Assembly (NCBI RefSeq): GCF_009184865.1
Contig: NZ_CP045096.1
Span: forward strand, 7,130,001 to 7,194,000
Reading direction: 5' to 3'
Length of the DNA stretch: 64,000 nt
Source of the DNA: Streptomyces phaeolivaceus
GTDB taxonomy: Bacteria; Actinomycetota; Actinomycetes; Streptomycetales; Streptomycetaceae
In this document: positions 27,514 through 35,629 of the stretch, one piece after another
Layout: each line of letters opens with the position of its first letter
Numbering within the stretch: position 1 is the stretch's first letter
Notes under the pieces: generated by a model
Told to the model about the DNA's origin: nothing
Databases searched by the model: none
The model's input: only the letters and a program-made list of their open reading frames with translations
Program-made: the position numbers and the translations under genes

Positions 27514-27821
27514 GCTGCGGAGAGCCGCATGAGACGGATTGCAGCGAAATCCTCGATCATCTCTACGAGTTTCTCGACCGGGAGATGCCCGACTCCGACT
27601 GCACCAAGTTCGAGCACCACTTCGAGGAGTGCTCGCCCTGCCTGGAGAAGTACGGGCTCGAACAGGCCGTCAAGAAGCTGGTGAAGCGGTGCTGTGGGCA
27701 GGACGACGTGCCCACCGATCTGCGGGCCAAGGTGATGGGCAGGATCGATCTGATCCGGTCGGGACAGACCGTTCCCGAGCATGATGTGACAGCTTCGCCG
27801 GTCGCACCGCAGGAGAGCTGA
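27510..27821 (+). CDS. rsrA: Redox-sensing anti-sigma factor RsrA
   Basis: This 103-residue ZAS-family anti-sigma factor has cysteines at 3, 11, 31, 41, 44, 61 and 62 and a histidine at 37. The HxxxCxxC core (H37, C41, C44) is intact and, with C11, fits the zinc site known in S. coelicolor RsrA. Disulfide formation between C11 and C44 ejects zinc and releases SigR. The numbering appears identical to the S. coelicolor protein (from memory). It overlaps sigR by 4 bp. A very strong hairpin follows the stop. Confidence 0.95.
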   Translation: MSCGEPHETDCSEILDHLYEFLDREMPDSDCTKFEHHFEECSPCLEKYGLEQAVKKLVKRCCGQDDVPTDLRAKVMGRIDLIRSGQTVPEHDVTASPVAPQES

Positions 27822-27832
27822 AGCTGACGCAC

Positions 27833-27886
27833 GACTGAGCCCGTTCCGGGGACGGCCGCCCAGCCGTCCCCGGAACGGGCTCAGTC
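27833..27886. terminator. Strong bidirectional terminator after rsrA
   Basis: A perfect 24-bp inverted repeat (GACTGAGCCCGTTCCGGGGA... arm) with a 6-nt loop lies between the converging rsrA and roadblock genes. Confidence 0.85.
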
Positions 27887-27912
27887 GCGCGCGGAGCGGT
27901 GCCGGAACGGGC

Positions 27913-28278
27913 TCAGACCTCCAGGCCGTTCTCGATGCGCTTCAGGCCGTGCCGGGCCAGTGCCAGGTTGCTGCGGGAGCGGTCCAGCGCGAGGTAGAGG
28001 AAGAGCGAGCCCTTGCTGCTGGTCAGCGGGCGGATCAGGTGGTACTGCCGGCCCAGGGTGATCAGGATGTCCTCGATCACGTCGTTCATGTCCAGCGAGG
28101 CCAGCGTGCGCATCTTGGAGCGCACGACCTCGGTGTTCCCGGCCGCCGCGAGTTCCAGGTCGAGGCCCTGTCCGCCGCCGAGGGTACCGAGCGACATACC
28201 GCTCTCGTAGTCGACCAGCGCGACACCGATCGCACCGTCGAGGGTCATGGCTTCCTTGAGCGCGGTCTCGATGTTCAT
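27913..28278 (-). CDS. Roadblock/LC7 domain protein
   Basis: This 121-residue protein is a single roadblock/LC7 (MglB-like) domain. A helix (MNIETALKEAMTLDG) is followed by a strand pair (AIGVALVDYESGMSLGTL), a central helix, and a second beta hairpin (HLIRPLTSSKGSLFLYLAL). It closes with a helix (NLALARHGLKRIENGL). Such domains form platforms that bind small Ras-like GTPases, but none is encoded nearby. It is divergent from the roadblock operon starting at 28433 over a 154-bp region with two dyads. The ATG at 28278 is the first plausible start. Confidence 0.85.
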   Translation of the reverse strand: MNIETALKEAMTLDGAIGVALVDYESGMSLGTLGGGQGLDLELAAAGNTEVVRSKMRTLASLDMNDVIEDILITLGRQYHLIRPLTSSKGSLFLYLALDRSRSNLALARHGLKRIENGLEV

Positions 28279-28305
28279 ATTGCTGCCCCAATTCCTCAGT
28301 GCTGC

Positions 28306-28359
28306 TGACCGGTCACTGTCCGGCCAACTACGATCGAACGCGAGTGACCCACCGGTCAC
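28306..28359. promoter_or_regulatory. Two related dyads in the divergent roadblock promoter
   Basis: TGACCGGTCA (28306-28315) and GTGACCCACCGGTCAC (28344-28359) share the GTGACC/GGTCAC half-site. Their centres are about 41 bp apart, and they stand between two divergent roadblock genes. The binding protein is not known. Confidence 0.5.
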
Positions 28360-28432
28360 AAACATCAACTTTTCTGTGTGTTTCGGAAGTTGGCGTTCAA
28401 GGTACTGTGCGGCGCGTGAACGTGGAGGGCGA

Positions 28433-28816
28433 ATGGGGGGACTTGAGGAAAGGAAGCCCGCGCTCCAGGCCTCCCTGGACCGGCTTCTCGACTCTCCCGG
28501 CGTCACCGGCGTGGCCCTCGTCGACGCGGTCACGGGCCTGACCTACGCCGTGGCCGGCGACGCCGCCCAGGCGGGGACGGGGGCGGAGAGCTCCGATCTC
28601 GCCACCCTCATCTCCGAGCGGCTCGGCGCGGCCGGGGCCCAGGGGGAGTTGGAGAGCGTGGTCATGACCAGCAGAAGGCGCCATCAGGTGCTGCTCCGCG
28701 TGGACCGGTCGGCCGGCGACCCGCTGCTGCTGGCGGCCGGTCTCGACCGCGACCGGGCGAACGTGGCCCTGGCGCTGCGCAGCCTCGGCGACCGGGCCCG
28801 AGAGGTGCTGGCGTGA
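28433..28816 (+). CDS. Roadblock/LC7-like protein
   Basis: This 127-residue protein has a roadblock-type layout: a helix (ALQASLDRLLDSPGVTG), a strand pair (VALVDAVTGLTYAVAGD), a helix (SDLATLISERLGAAG), then ELESVVMTSRRRHQVLLRV and a closing helix (ANVALALRSLGDRAREVL). It is related in layout to the protein encoded at 27913 but clearly diverged. Its GTGA stop/start overlap with the next gene implies translational coupling. Its function is unknown; a scaffold or GTPase-regulator role would be inference from the fold. Confidence 0.75.
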   Translation: MGGLEERKPALQASLDRLLDSPGVTGVALVDAVTGLTYAVAGDAAQAGTGAESSDLATLISERLGAAGAQGELESVVMTSRRRHQVLLRVDRSAGDPLLLAAGLDRDRANVALALRSLGDRAREVLA

Positions 28817-29649
28817 AGACACCCTCGGCACGCAATGTGCCCGCGCTGCTGCAGGCACTGCACCAGGAGGGCTACACCGGTACCGTGCGGGTCTCCGGTT
28901 CCCCTGGTGGCACGATTCACCTGCGGGACGGTCTCATCGGCGCGATCGAGACACCGGGCGCGCCGACCGCGACGACCGCGTTGCTCGCCTCGGGCCGCAT
29001 CGACGACGACGCCTGGCTCGCGGCCTGCGCGGCCGAACCCGACGCCGACCGGCTCGGTCCGCGCCTGGCGACCGACGGCCTGATCGGCGCCGCCGAACTG
29101 GAGGTCGTCTGTACGGCGGCGGTGTTCGACGGGGCCTTCGCGATGGCGCTCAGCCCGCCCGGCGGCTGGGAACTGGCCGAACGCCAACCCACTTTGCTCG
29201 CCCGGCCCGGTGTCGAGCCGAGGCCGCTGGCCGAGGAGATCACCCGCCGCATGGCGCTGCTGACCCGGCTGTGGGGCCCCGCGGGCGAACTCGCCCGCGC
29301 CCGGCCCCGATCGGCCACCGGCCGCGGCACCCCGGAATCCGACGGCCGGCTGACCCGACGCCACCGCGACCTGGTCGAGAGCGCCAACGGCCGCCGTACC
29401 CCGCGTGACATCGCCTTCGCCCGGGGGCGCGGCCTCTACGCGGTGATGCTCGACCTCATTCGGCTGGCATCGCTCCAGGCCGTCCATTGGGAGACCGGGA
29501 CCGCGCCCGACGGTCGGCCCGGCACCGCGCCCCGGATCCCCCAGGGACAGCCGGCATCCGACGAAACGTCACCGAGAGCCGGTCCCCTGCCCAGACGCAG
29601 GCCCGGTGGAGGCTCTCCCATCGGAGACCTCGGAGCGAAGGACGGGTAG
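28813..29649 (+). CDS. PATAN/DUF4388-like protein of the roadblock operon
   Basis: This 278-residue protein opens with VPALLQALHQEGYTGTVRV and GTIHLRDGLIGAIETPG (residues 8-55). This is the pattern of DUF4388/PATAN domains that often accompany roadblock proteins in GTPase and chemotaxis-like switches. A winged-helix-like end follows (RRHRDLVESANGRRTPRDIA, about residues 175-195). The last 55 residues are proline/glycine-rich. GTG 28813 overlaps the upstream stop. A DNA-binding role is possible but unproven. Confidence 0.65.
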   Translation: MKTPSARNVPALLQALHQEGYTGTVRVSGSPGGTIHLRDGLIGAIETPGAPTATTALLASGRIDDDAWLAACAAEPDADRLGPRLATDGLIGAAELEVVCTAAVFDGAFAMALSPPGGWELAERQPTLLARPGVEPRPLAEEITRRMALLTRLWGPAGELARARPRSATGRGTPESDGRLTRRHRDLVESANGRRTPRDIAFARGRGLYAVMLDLIRLASLQAVHWETGTAPDGRPGTAPRIPQGQPASDETSPRAGPLPRRRPGGGSPIGDLGAKDG

Positions 29650-30167
29650 TGAGCCCCGACAAAGACCCGGCCCGCAAGCGCCGCATACGCAGCAAGGCCG
29701 CCCGCCTCCGACGGCGTTCGGTCCCCAGAGCCGCCGCGGACGAGCGCCCGGTCCCGCCCGCCGAACCCCCGACGCCCGCCGAGAACCCACCGCCTGCCGA
29801 TCACCCGCCACCCGCCCAAACCCCACCGCTCGTCGCGCCTGTCCCCACGATCGCGGCCCGGCCGCCGTCCACCGAGCCCGGTGGCGCGACTGCCGCACAG
29901 CCACCGTCCACCCCGTCCCGCGCCGATGACGGTGGCGCCGCCGCGGGACCGCCGCCGTTACCCGTACGGGGTGCCGCACCCGCACCCGCTCCCGGGAACG
30001 CCGGGGACGACACGTCGGACAACCCGGCCGTGCCGCCCCCCTTCCCACCCCTGTCCCTGCTGTCGGCCGAGGAACTCCTCGCCGACCAACCCTCCGTCGA
30101 CATGCTGCGGCGGGTCCGCCGCGGGCTGCGGGCCCTCCCCGAGTCCGATGGGCACCTGTCCGATTGA
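29649..30167 (+). CDS. Proline-rich protein of the roadblock operon
   Basis: This 172-residue protein has a basic head (KDPARKRRIRSKAARLRRRS). A proline/alanine-rich disordered middle of about 100 residues follows. It ends in a short conserved-looking helix (LSLLSAEELLADQPSVDML followed by RRVRRGLRALPE). The GTG start overlaps the upstream TAG by one base. The basic head could bind nucleic acid or membrane, but this is a guess. I do not recognise the family. Confidence 0.65.
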   Translation: MSPDKDPARKRRIRSKAARLRRRSVPRAAADERPVPPAEPPTPAENPPPADHPPPAQTPPLVAPVPTIAARPPSTEPGGATAAQPPSTPSRADDGGAAAGPPPLPVRGAAPAPAPGNAGDDTSDNPAVPPPFPPLSLLSAEELLADQPSVDMLRRVRRGLRALPESDGHLSD

Positions 30168-30220
30168 ACCGCTCGGACCGCACCACCACCGCAGAAGTCT
30201 GGACCAAGGAGCACGTCCCC

Positions 30221-30610
30221 ATGACCGCACACGCATCGACCGAATCGCTGACGGACATCCTGGCCTCGCTGCGTGACCGGGTGATGGGCGTCTCCGAGAG
30301 TGTCCTGTCCACCGTGGACGGGCTCCTCGTCGTCGCCGACGTCGACAAGGTCCACCCCGAGTCCGTCGCCGCGCTCGCCGCCGCCACCCTCGGCGTCGGC
30401 CGCCGCATGGCCGACCAGTCCGGCGCCGGCGCGCTCCGTGAGGTCGTCGTCCGGTGCGGCGCCGGCCATGTCATCGTCGTCGCCGTCGGCGAACGCACCC
30501 TGCTGACCGTCATGGGCGACGACGGCCTCGACATCGCCGCCTTCCAGCGCGAGTCCCCGGCGACCGTGGAACAGCTCGGCAAGGTGCTCGCCGCGGACGT
30601 GGCGAACTGA
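30221..30610 (+). CDS. Roadblock/LC7 domain protein
   Basis: This 129-residue protein is a roadblock domain: SLRDRVMGVSESVLSTVDGL, then a strand pair (LLVVADVDKVHPES), a helix (SVAALAAATLGVGRRMADQ), a hairpin (REVVVRCGAGHVIVVAVGE) and a closing helix. AAGGAGC lies 9 bases before the ATG at 30221, which decides this start over a TTG at 30164. It closes the operon 28433-30610. Together with the protein at 27913 and that at 28433 it makes three roadblock-type domains in 2.7 kb. Confidence 0.85.
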   Translation: MTAHASTESLTDILASLRDRVMGVSESVLSTVDGLLVVADVDKVHPESVAALAAATLGVGRRMADQSGAGALREVVVRCGAGHVIVVAVGERTLLTVMGDDGLDIAAFQRESPATVEQLGKVLAADVAN

Positions 30611-30848
30611 GCGGCGCGAGGGGGCGCGGGCTCCGACCGTCGGATCCTGTCGCCCGCCGTCGGATCCCGTCGCCGGTGTCCCTCCTCGGGCGGCGGTGCC
30701 GTCCTGGGCGTCCGCACGGGTGCCTTCCCCGGTGGTCTTCACTCGAAGGGGTTAATCCGGCCGTCGTGGCCCCATGGATTCATCCGTAGCCGTCCCCGCC
30801 CGCTCCGGCCCGTCCTAGGCTCCGGAGCCTGGACTCGGGAGGGGTGCC

Positions 30849-32444
30849 ATGGGGTCGGTGCCGGCAGGGGCACGTGTGTACGTCGCCTGTGCCGCCCTCG
30901 GCGCCCTCGCCTGTCTTTCCCCGCTGCCGGACGTCCGCGTCCCGTGGGGCGCGGTGGCCCTGCTCGCCGCGCTGTACGCCGGGTGCGAGCAGATCACCCG
31001 GTGCCCGTTCATGGGCCACCGGGCCCCCAGGGGCATGGGCACCTTCTTCCCGGTGCTGCTCGCCGGGGCCTTCCTGCTGCCGGTGCCCGCCGCCGCGCTC
31101 GTGGCCGTGCCGGGAGCGCTGCTCTCCCGGGTCGAGCAGCGCCCGCGAGCGCTGCGCCGGATCTGGCGCGCGGCCCGACTCGTGCTCGCGGTATGGGCCG
31201 CCGCACGGGTCCACGAGGCGCTCGGCGGCCGGGACGTGCTCGGTGCCGGGGAGACGGTCGGGACGGTCGCCGGCCCCGACTTCCCGTACGCGCTGCTGCC
31301 CGCCGGGGCCGCCGCACTGGTGTTCTGCGCGGTGCTCACCCTCCTCGACGGCGGCATTCTGGCGCTCGCCGAGCGGGTCCCCGCGCGCGGCGCCTGGAAG
31401 GGGCTCTTCCTGCGGTCGTCGGCGCCCGTCACCGTGCACGGGCTCGCCGGGCTGATGATGGCCGTGCTGTGGCGCAGCCCGTACGGGTCGCTCGCCGCGC
31501 TGCTCGTGCTGCTGCCGATGTACGTGTCCTGCTGGGTGTTCGCGCAGTACCACCGGGAGCGGGTCGCGCACCGGGCGACCATCCGCGCGCTCGTGCAGGC
31601 CGTCGACATCAAGGACGGCTACACGCGCGGACACAGCGAGCGGGTCGGGCAGGCGTCCCTGCTGATCGCGCGCGAGCTGGGCATGGACGACGAGCGGGCC
31701 GAGGTCCTCCGGTTCGCCGGGATCCTGCACGACGTGGGGAAGCTGGGGGTGCCCACGCGGCTGCTGCGCAAGGACGGGCCGTTGACTCCCGAGGAACGGC
31801 GGGTCATCGAACTGCACCCCGAGTACGGCCACGAGATCGTGCGCGGGATCTCCTTCCTCGGGGAGGCCCGTGCGGCGGTCCTGCACCACCATGAGCGACT
31901 GGACGGCAGCGGGTACCCCTACGGGCTGGCCGGCGGCCAGATCCCCGAGTTCGCCCGGGTCGTGGCCGTCGCGGACGCCTTCGACGCCATGACCTCCACC
32001 CGCTCCTACCGGCGGGCCCGCCCCGTCGCCGCCGCGCTGGCCGAACTGGACCGGTGCGCGGGGGCGCAGTTCGACCCCGTCATGGTGGCCGCGCTGGCGC
32101 GGGCCCTCGGCCGACACGGCTGGCGTCCGACGGTGACCGCGGACACCTGCGGAAACGTACCGCCGCATGGGCCGCCTGGGCCGCTCGGGGCCGGCCGGGG
32201 AGCGGGGGAGACGGGAACCGGGCGGGCGGACGAGGCTTCGGCGGACGAGGTGCGGGTCGACAAGGGGCTCCTGGACAAGTGGCGCCCCGACAAGGCGCGG
32301 GCGGAGGCCGATGTGCCGTACGGGGCCGGTGCGGAGGCCAGGGCGGAGGCCGGTGCAGGGAGTGGCGCCGGTGCGGGGCGGGCCGCTCGGGCTGACGGGG
32401 AGCGTGCGCGAGGGGTGCGACCGGCCGGGAAGCGGGCACCGTGA
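30849..32444 (+). CDS. Membrane HD-GYP domain protein
   Basis: This 531-residue protein has several hydrophobic segments in residues 1-230. A full HD-GYP domain follows at about 245-430: GYTRGHSERVGQASLLIA, ILHDVGKLGVPTRLLRKDG, HHHERLDGSGYPYGLAGG and VADAFDAMTSTRSYR. The metal-binding HD and the GYP motif are both intact, as in c-di-GMP phosphodiesterases. Whether this branch cleaves c-di-GMP is not shown. The last 100 residues are low-complexity, rich in A/G/E/D. Its stop overlaps the start of a second HD protein (GTGA). Confidence 0.9.
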   Translation: MGSVPAGARVYVACAALGALACLSPLPDVRVPWGAVALLAALYAGCEQITRCPFMGHRAPRGMGTFFPVLLAGAFLLPVPAAALVAVPGALLSRVEQRPRALRRIWRAARLVLAVWAAARVHEALGGRDVLGAGETVGTVAGPDFPYALLPAGAAALVFCAVLTLLDGGILALAERVPARGAWKGLFLRSSAPVTVHGLAGLMMAVLWRSPYGSLAALLVLLPMYVSCWVFAQYHRERVAHRATIRALVQAVDIKDGYTRGHSERVGQASLLIARELGMDDERAEVLRFAGILHDVGKLGVPTRLLRKDGPLTPEERRVIELHPEYGHEIVRGISFLGEARAAVLHHHERLDGSGYPYGLAGGQIPEFARVVAVADAFDAMTSTRSYRRARPVAAALAELDRCAGAQFDPVMVAALARALGRHGWRPTVTADTCGNVPPHGPPGPLGAGRGAGETGTGRADEASADEVRVDKGLLDKWRPDKARAEADVPYGAGAEARAEAGAGSGAGAGRAARADGERARGVRPAGKRAP

Positions 32445-33670
32445 GGCTGCTTCCCGGGCTTCGTCGGGCCGCGCTCCTCCTCTCCCTCCTCGGCCTCGCC
32501 CACACGCTCTGGCATGGGCTCGACGAACCCGGTGTCGCACTCGCGTTCGGGCTGCTCATGGTGGTGGGGGAGCTGTCGCGAGGGCGTGGGGTCCAGGGGC
32601 GGGAGGCCGCGCCGCTCGGGGCCGCCGGCGCGCTCGCGTACGCGCTGCTGGGGGAGAACGACGGCCGGCCGACGGGACACGGGGTGCTCCAGGTCGTCGC
32701 CGTCGTCGTCGCGGCGGCGCTGCTGGGCTGTGTGCCGCACGTGGCGAGGGGATGCGGGTCCACCGTCGATCACCTCACCCGGCGGGTGCTCACCGCCGCC
32801 TTCGCCGCCCTCTGTTTCCAGCCGCTGTACAACCGGGGCAGGCTGCTGGAGTGGAGCGGCCCCTCCTATGTACTGCTGCTCGTCGCGCTGCTCGTCGTGA
32901 CCGCGCTGTGCGACGCCGTGCTGGCGGCGGCCATGGCCCACTCCCGGACCCGGTGGCCGTTCGGCCCGCTGCTGAGGGACGAACTGCGGGCGCTGCCGGG
33001 CATCGGGGCGGCGGTGTGCGCGACCGGGGTCGTCATGGCGCTCGCGGTCGGTGTCGTCGGACTGTGGGCACTGCCGGTCTTCTCCCTGCCCCTCCTTCTC
33101 GCCCAACTGTCGTTCCGGCGGTACGCGGCCGTGCGGACCACCTACCGGCAGACCATCGCCTCGCTCGCGCGGGCCACCGAGATCGCCGGGTACACCCCGG
33201 CCGGGCACGCCCGGCGGGTGGCCGTGCTCAGCCGAGAGGTGGGCCGCGAGCTGGGCCTCGGCGAATCGGACCTGACCGTGCTGGAGTACGCGGCGCTGAT
33301 GCACGACATAGGCCAACTGAGCCTCGTCGACCCCGTACCGGGCGGTGCGACGGCCGGGCTCCCGGCGGCCGAGCAGCGCCGGATCGCGCTGCTGGGCGGC
33401 GCGGTCGTACGGCAGACCGGGGTGGACGCCGAGGTCGCCGTGGTGGTGGAGCGCCAGGCGGATCCGTACCGTGAACAGCCGGTGGGCGCGAGGATCGTGC
33501 GGGCCGTGAACGCATACGAGGAGAAGGTCCGGGAAGCAGGGCCCGGAGGACCGCTCAGGGCGCTGGCGGAACTGCGGCTGGGAACGGCCCGGGACTATCA
33601 CCCGGAGGTGGTCGAATCGCTCGCGAGGGTACTGTCGAGAGACTGTCTGACCTTGCCCGAGGTGGGGTAA
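32441..33670 (+). CDS. Membrane HD-domain protein with degenerate GYP motif
   Basis: This 409-residue protein parallels its upstream neighbour: about six hydrophobic segments (residues 1-215), then an HD region with TPAGHARRVAVLSREVGRE and LMHDIGQLSLVDP. The HHExxDGxGYP stretch is absent; the equivalent place reads VVERQADPYREQPVGARIV. So the HD metal ligands remain, but the GYP signature is lost. A pseudo-enzyme or a regulatory partner of the first protein is plausible (inference). It starts at GTG 32441, overlapping the upstream stop by 4 bp. Confidence 0.85.
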   Translation: MRLLPGLRRAALLLSLLGLAHTLWHGLDEPGVALAFGLLMVVGELSRGRGVQGREAAPLGAAGALAYALLGENDGRPTGHGVLQVVAVVVAAALLGCVPHVARGCGSTVDHLTRRVLTAAFAALCFQPLYNRGRLLEWSGPSYVLLLVALLVVTALCDAVLAAAMAHSRTRWPFGPLLRDELRALPGIGAAVCATGVVMALAVGVVGLWALPVFSLPLLLAQLSFRRYAAVRTTYRQTIASLARATEIAGYTPAGHARRVAVLSREVGRELGLGESDLTVLEYAALMHDIGQLSLVDPVPGGATAGLPAAEQRRIALLGGAVVRQTGVDAEVAVVVERQADPYREQPVGARIVRAVNAYEEKVREAGPGGPLRALAELRLGTARDYHPEVVESLARVLSRDCLTLPEVG

Positions 33671-33797
33671 CCCATGGGTAATGAGCGGCCCTCCATCCGG
33701 TCGTGGTTGGATGCGAGGGAGAGGGTGTACCGGGGGCGACGGCCAGCCCACTCCGACGGAACTGGCAGGCGGGAACCGTAACTGGCAGGCGGGAATC

Positions 33798-34802
33798 GTG
33801 AGGATCTTCGGCAAGGGACGGCATCGGCCCTCCGCCTCTTGGCGGCAGGCCACCGATCGTGCGTTCACGCTGATCGGTGACGGTCGGTACGAGGACGCGG
33901 GCGCGCTGTTGACACGTGCCGCGGACCTGGAGCCGTGGCTGTCCGAGTCCTGGTTCAACCTCGCGCTGCTGCACAAGTTCCGGCACGACTGGGAGCAGGC
34001 GCGGGCGGCCGGGCTGCGGGCCGTCGCGCTGCTCGACCGGGAGACCGGGGCGCCCGACTGGTGGAACGTGGGCATCGCCGCGACCGCGTTGCAGGACTGG
34101 CCGCTGGCCCGCCGGGCCTGGCAGGCGTACGGGCTGCGGGTGCCCGGAGGCGCGTCCCGGCCGAAGCCCGGGGGGGCCGGGGACACCGGGGAGCCGGTGG
34201 GCATGGACCTCGGCAGCGCGGCCGTACGGCTCTCGCCGGAGGGTGAGGCCGAGGTCGTGTGGGGGCGGCGGCTCGACCCCGCCCGGATCGAGGTCCTCTC
34301 CATTCCGCTGCCGTCGTCCGGGCGCCGCTGGGGCGAGGTCGTCCTGCACGACGGGGTGCCGCACGGGGAGCGGACCACGGCCATGGGGCACGCGTATCCG
34401 GTGTTCGACGAGATCGAGTTGTGGGCGCCGTCTCCCGTGCCGACGTGGGTGGTGCTCCTTGAGGCCGCGACCGAGGCGGACCGGGACGCGCTGGAGCGGC
34501 TCGCGGCGGACGCGGGGTTCGCGGCGGAGGACTGGTCGTCGTCGGTGCGATTGCTGTGCCGGCTGTGCTCGGAGTCGCGGATGCCGTCGGACGAGGGCGA
34601 CGGGGAGCATCTGGATCCGCACGATCACAGTGAGCCGGGGCATCCCGGGCCGCTGGGGCATGTGACGGACGGGCAGTTGTGGGCGCCGGAGCGGGAGTGC
34701 GGGGTGGCTGCGCCGGCCTCGCTGGTTCGGGGGTTGCTGGACGGGTGGGTGGCGGACAGTCCCGATTCTCGTGATTGGCGGGATCTGGAAGAGGTTTGTT
34801 AG
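33798..34802 (+). CDS. TPR-like conserved protein
   Basis: This 334-residue protein has two to three tetratricopeptide-like helix pairs in the first 115 residues (FTLIGDGRYEDAGALLTRA, WFNLALLHKFRHDWEQARA, WWNVGIAATALQDWPLARR). A conserved domain I do not recognise follows, with IEVLSIPLPSSGRRWGEVVL and AYPVFDEIELWAPSPVPTW. Two cysteines and several histidines (LLCRLCSESR, HLDPHDHSEPGHPG; about residues 250-285) could bind metal. The GTG at 33798 is chosen because the upstream frame is non-coding in character. It is a single gene; its role is unknown. Confidence 0.75.
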   Translation: MRIFGKGRHRPSASWRQATDRAFTLIGDGRYEDAGALLTRAADLEPWLSESWFNLALLHKFRHDWEQARAAGLRAVALLDRETGAPDWWNVGIAATALQDWPLARRAWQAYGLRVPGGASRPKPGGAGDTGEPVGMDLGSAAVRLSPEGEAEVVWGRRLDPARIEVLSIPLPSSGRRWGEVVLHDGVPHGERTTAMGHAYPVFDEIELWAPSPVPTWVVLLEAATEADRDALERLAADAGFAAEDWSSSVRLLCRLCSESRMPSDEGDGEHLDPHDHSEPGHPGPLGHVTDGQLWAPERECGVAAPASLVRGLLDGWVADSPDSRDWRDLEEVC

Positions 34803-34830
34803 CGGGCTCGCGGTTCGTTTTTCGGCCGCG

Positions 34831-34883
34831 GGCTCGGTGGGGCTTCTCGCGCAGTTCCCCGCGCCCCCGAAAGACGGGGCGCG
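34831..34883. repeat. Dispersed intergenic repeat, family A copy 2
   Basis: GGTGGGGCTTCTCGCGCAG followed by TTCCCCGCGCCCCCGAAAG and a hairpin. It is shared with copies near 24181, 42343 and 49645 and lies between the TPR-like gene and def. Confidence 0.75.
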
Positions 34884-34945
34884 CTCCCCGTACCCTGTAT
34901 CAGCAACTTCACCGCTTGTTGTTTTGAGGAAGGCGTACGTCTGTC

Positions 34946-35596
34946 ATGGCCCAGCAGGACACCGATCAGCAGCACGTGGGCGTGCTCCCCGTCGATGACG
35001 AGGGGTTCGTCGTCGACACGGAGGACTGCGAGGAGCGCGAGCAGGCGTACCGGGAGCGTGGCACGTCCCTGCCGATCACCGTGGTCGGGAACCCGGTGCT
35101 GCACAAGGAGTGCAAGGACGTCACCGAGTTCGGCGACGAACTGGCGAAGCTGGTGGACGACATGTTCGCCAGCCAGCACACGGCGGAGGGCGTGGGTCTC
35201 GCCGCGAACCAGGTCGGCGTCGACCTCAAGGTGTTCGTGTACGACTGCCCGGACGACGAGGGCAAGCGGCACACCGGTGTGATCTGCAACCCCAAGCTGG
35301 TCGAACTGCCCGCCGGGACACGCCGGTTGGACGACAGCAACGAGGGCTGTCTGTCGGTTCCGACCGCGTACATGCCGCTCGCCCGCCCCGACTACGCCGA
35401 GGTCACCGGGCAGGACGAGAAGGGCAACCCGATCAAGGTGCGCGGCACCGGCTACTTCGCGCGCTGCCTCCAGCACGAGACCGATCACCTGTACGGCTAC
35501 CTGTACATCGACCGGCTCTCCAAGCGCGATCGCAAGGACGCGCTGCGGCAGATGGCCGAGAACGAGCCCCGCTACCCCGTGGTCGCCAACGACTGA
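34946..35596 (+). CDS. def: Peptide deformylase
   Basis: This 216-residue protein has all three deformylase motifs: [11 protein letters not shown] near residue 90, NEGCLSVP near 133, and [16 protein letters not shown] near 176. The cysteine and the two histidines bind the catalytic metal. It removes formyl groups from nascent proteins. An acidic 40-residue head before the catalytic domain ([19 protein letters not shown]) is an actinobacterial addition. It converges on nrdS with 33 bp between. The ATG at 34946 follows GAGGAAGG. Confidence 0.95.
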   Translation: MAQQDTDQQHVGVLPVDDEGFVVDTEDCEEREQAYRERGTSLPITVVGNPVLHKECKDVTEFGDELAKLVDDMFASQHTAEGVGLAANQVGVDLKVFVYDCPDDEGKRHTGVICNPKLVELPAGTRRLDDSNEGCLSVPTAYMPLARPDYAEVTGQDEKGNPIKVRGTGYFARCLQHETDHLYGYLYIDRLSKRDRKDALRQMAENEPRYPVVAND

Positions 35597-35629
35597 GCCG
35601 CCCCGCCGGGCGCGCCGACCGGGCCGCCC

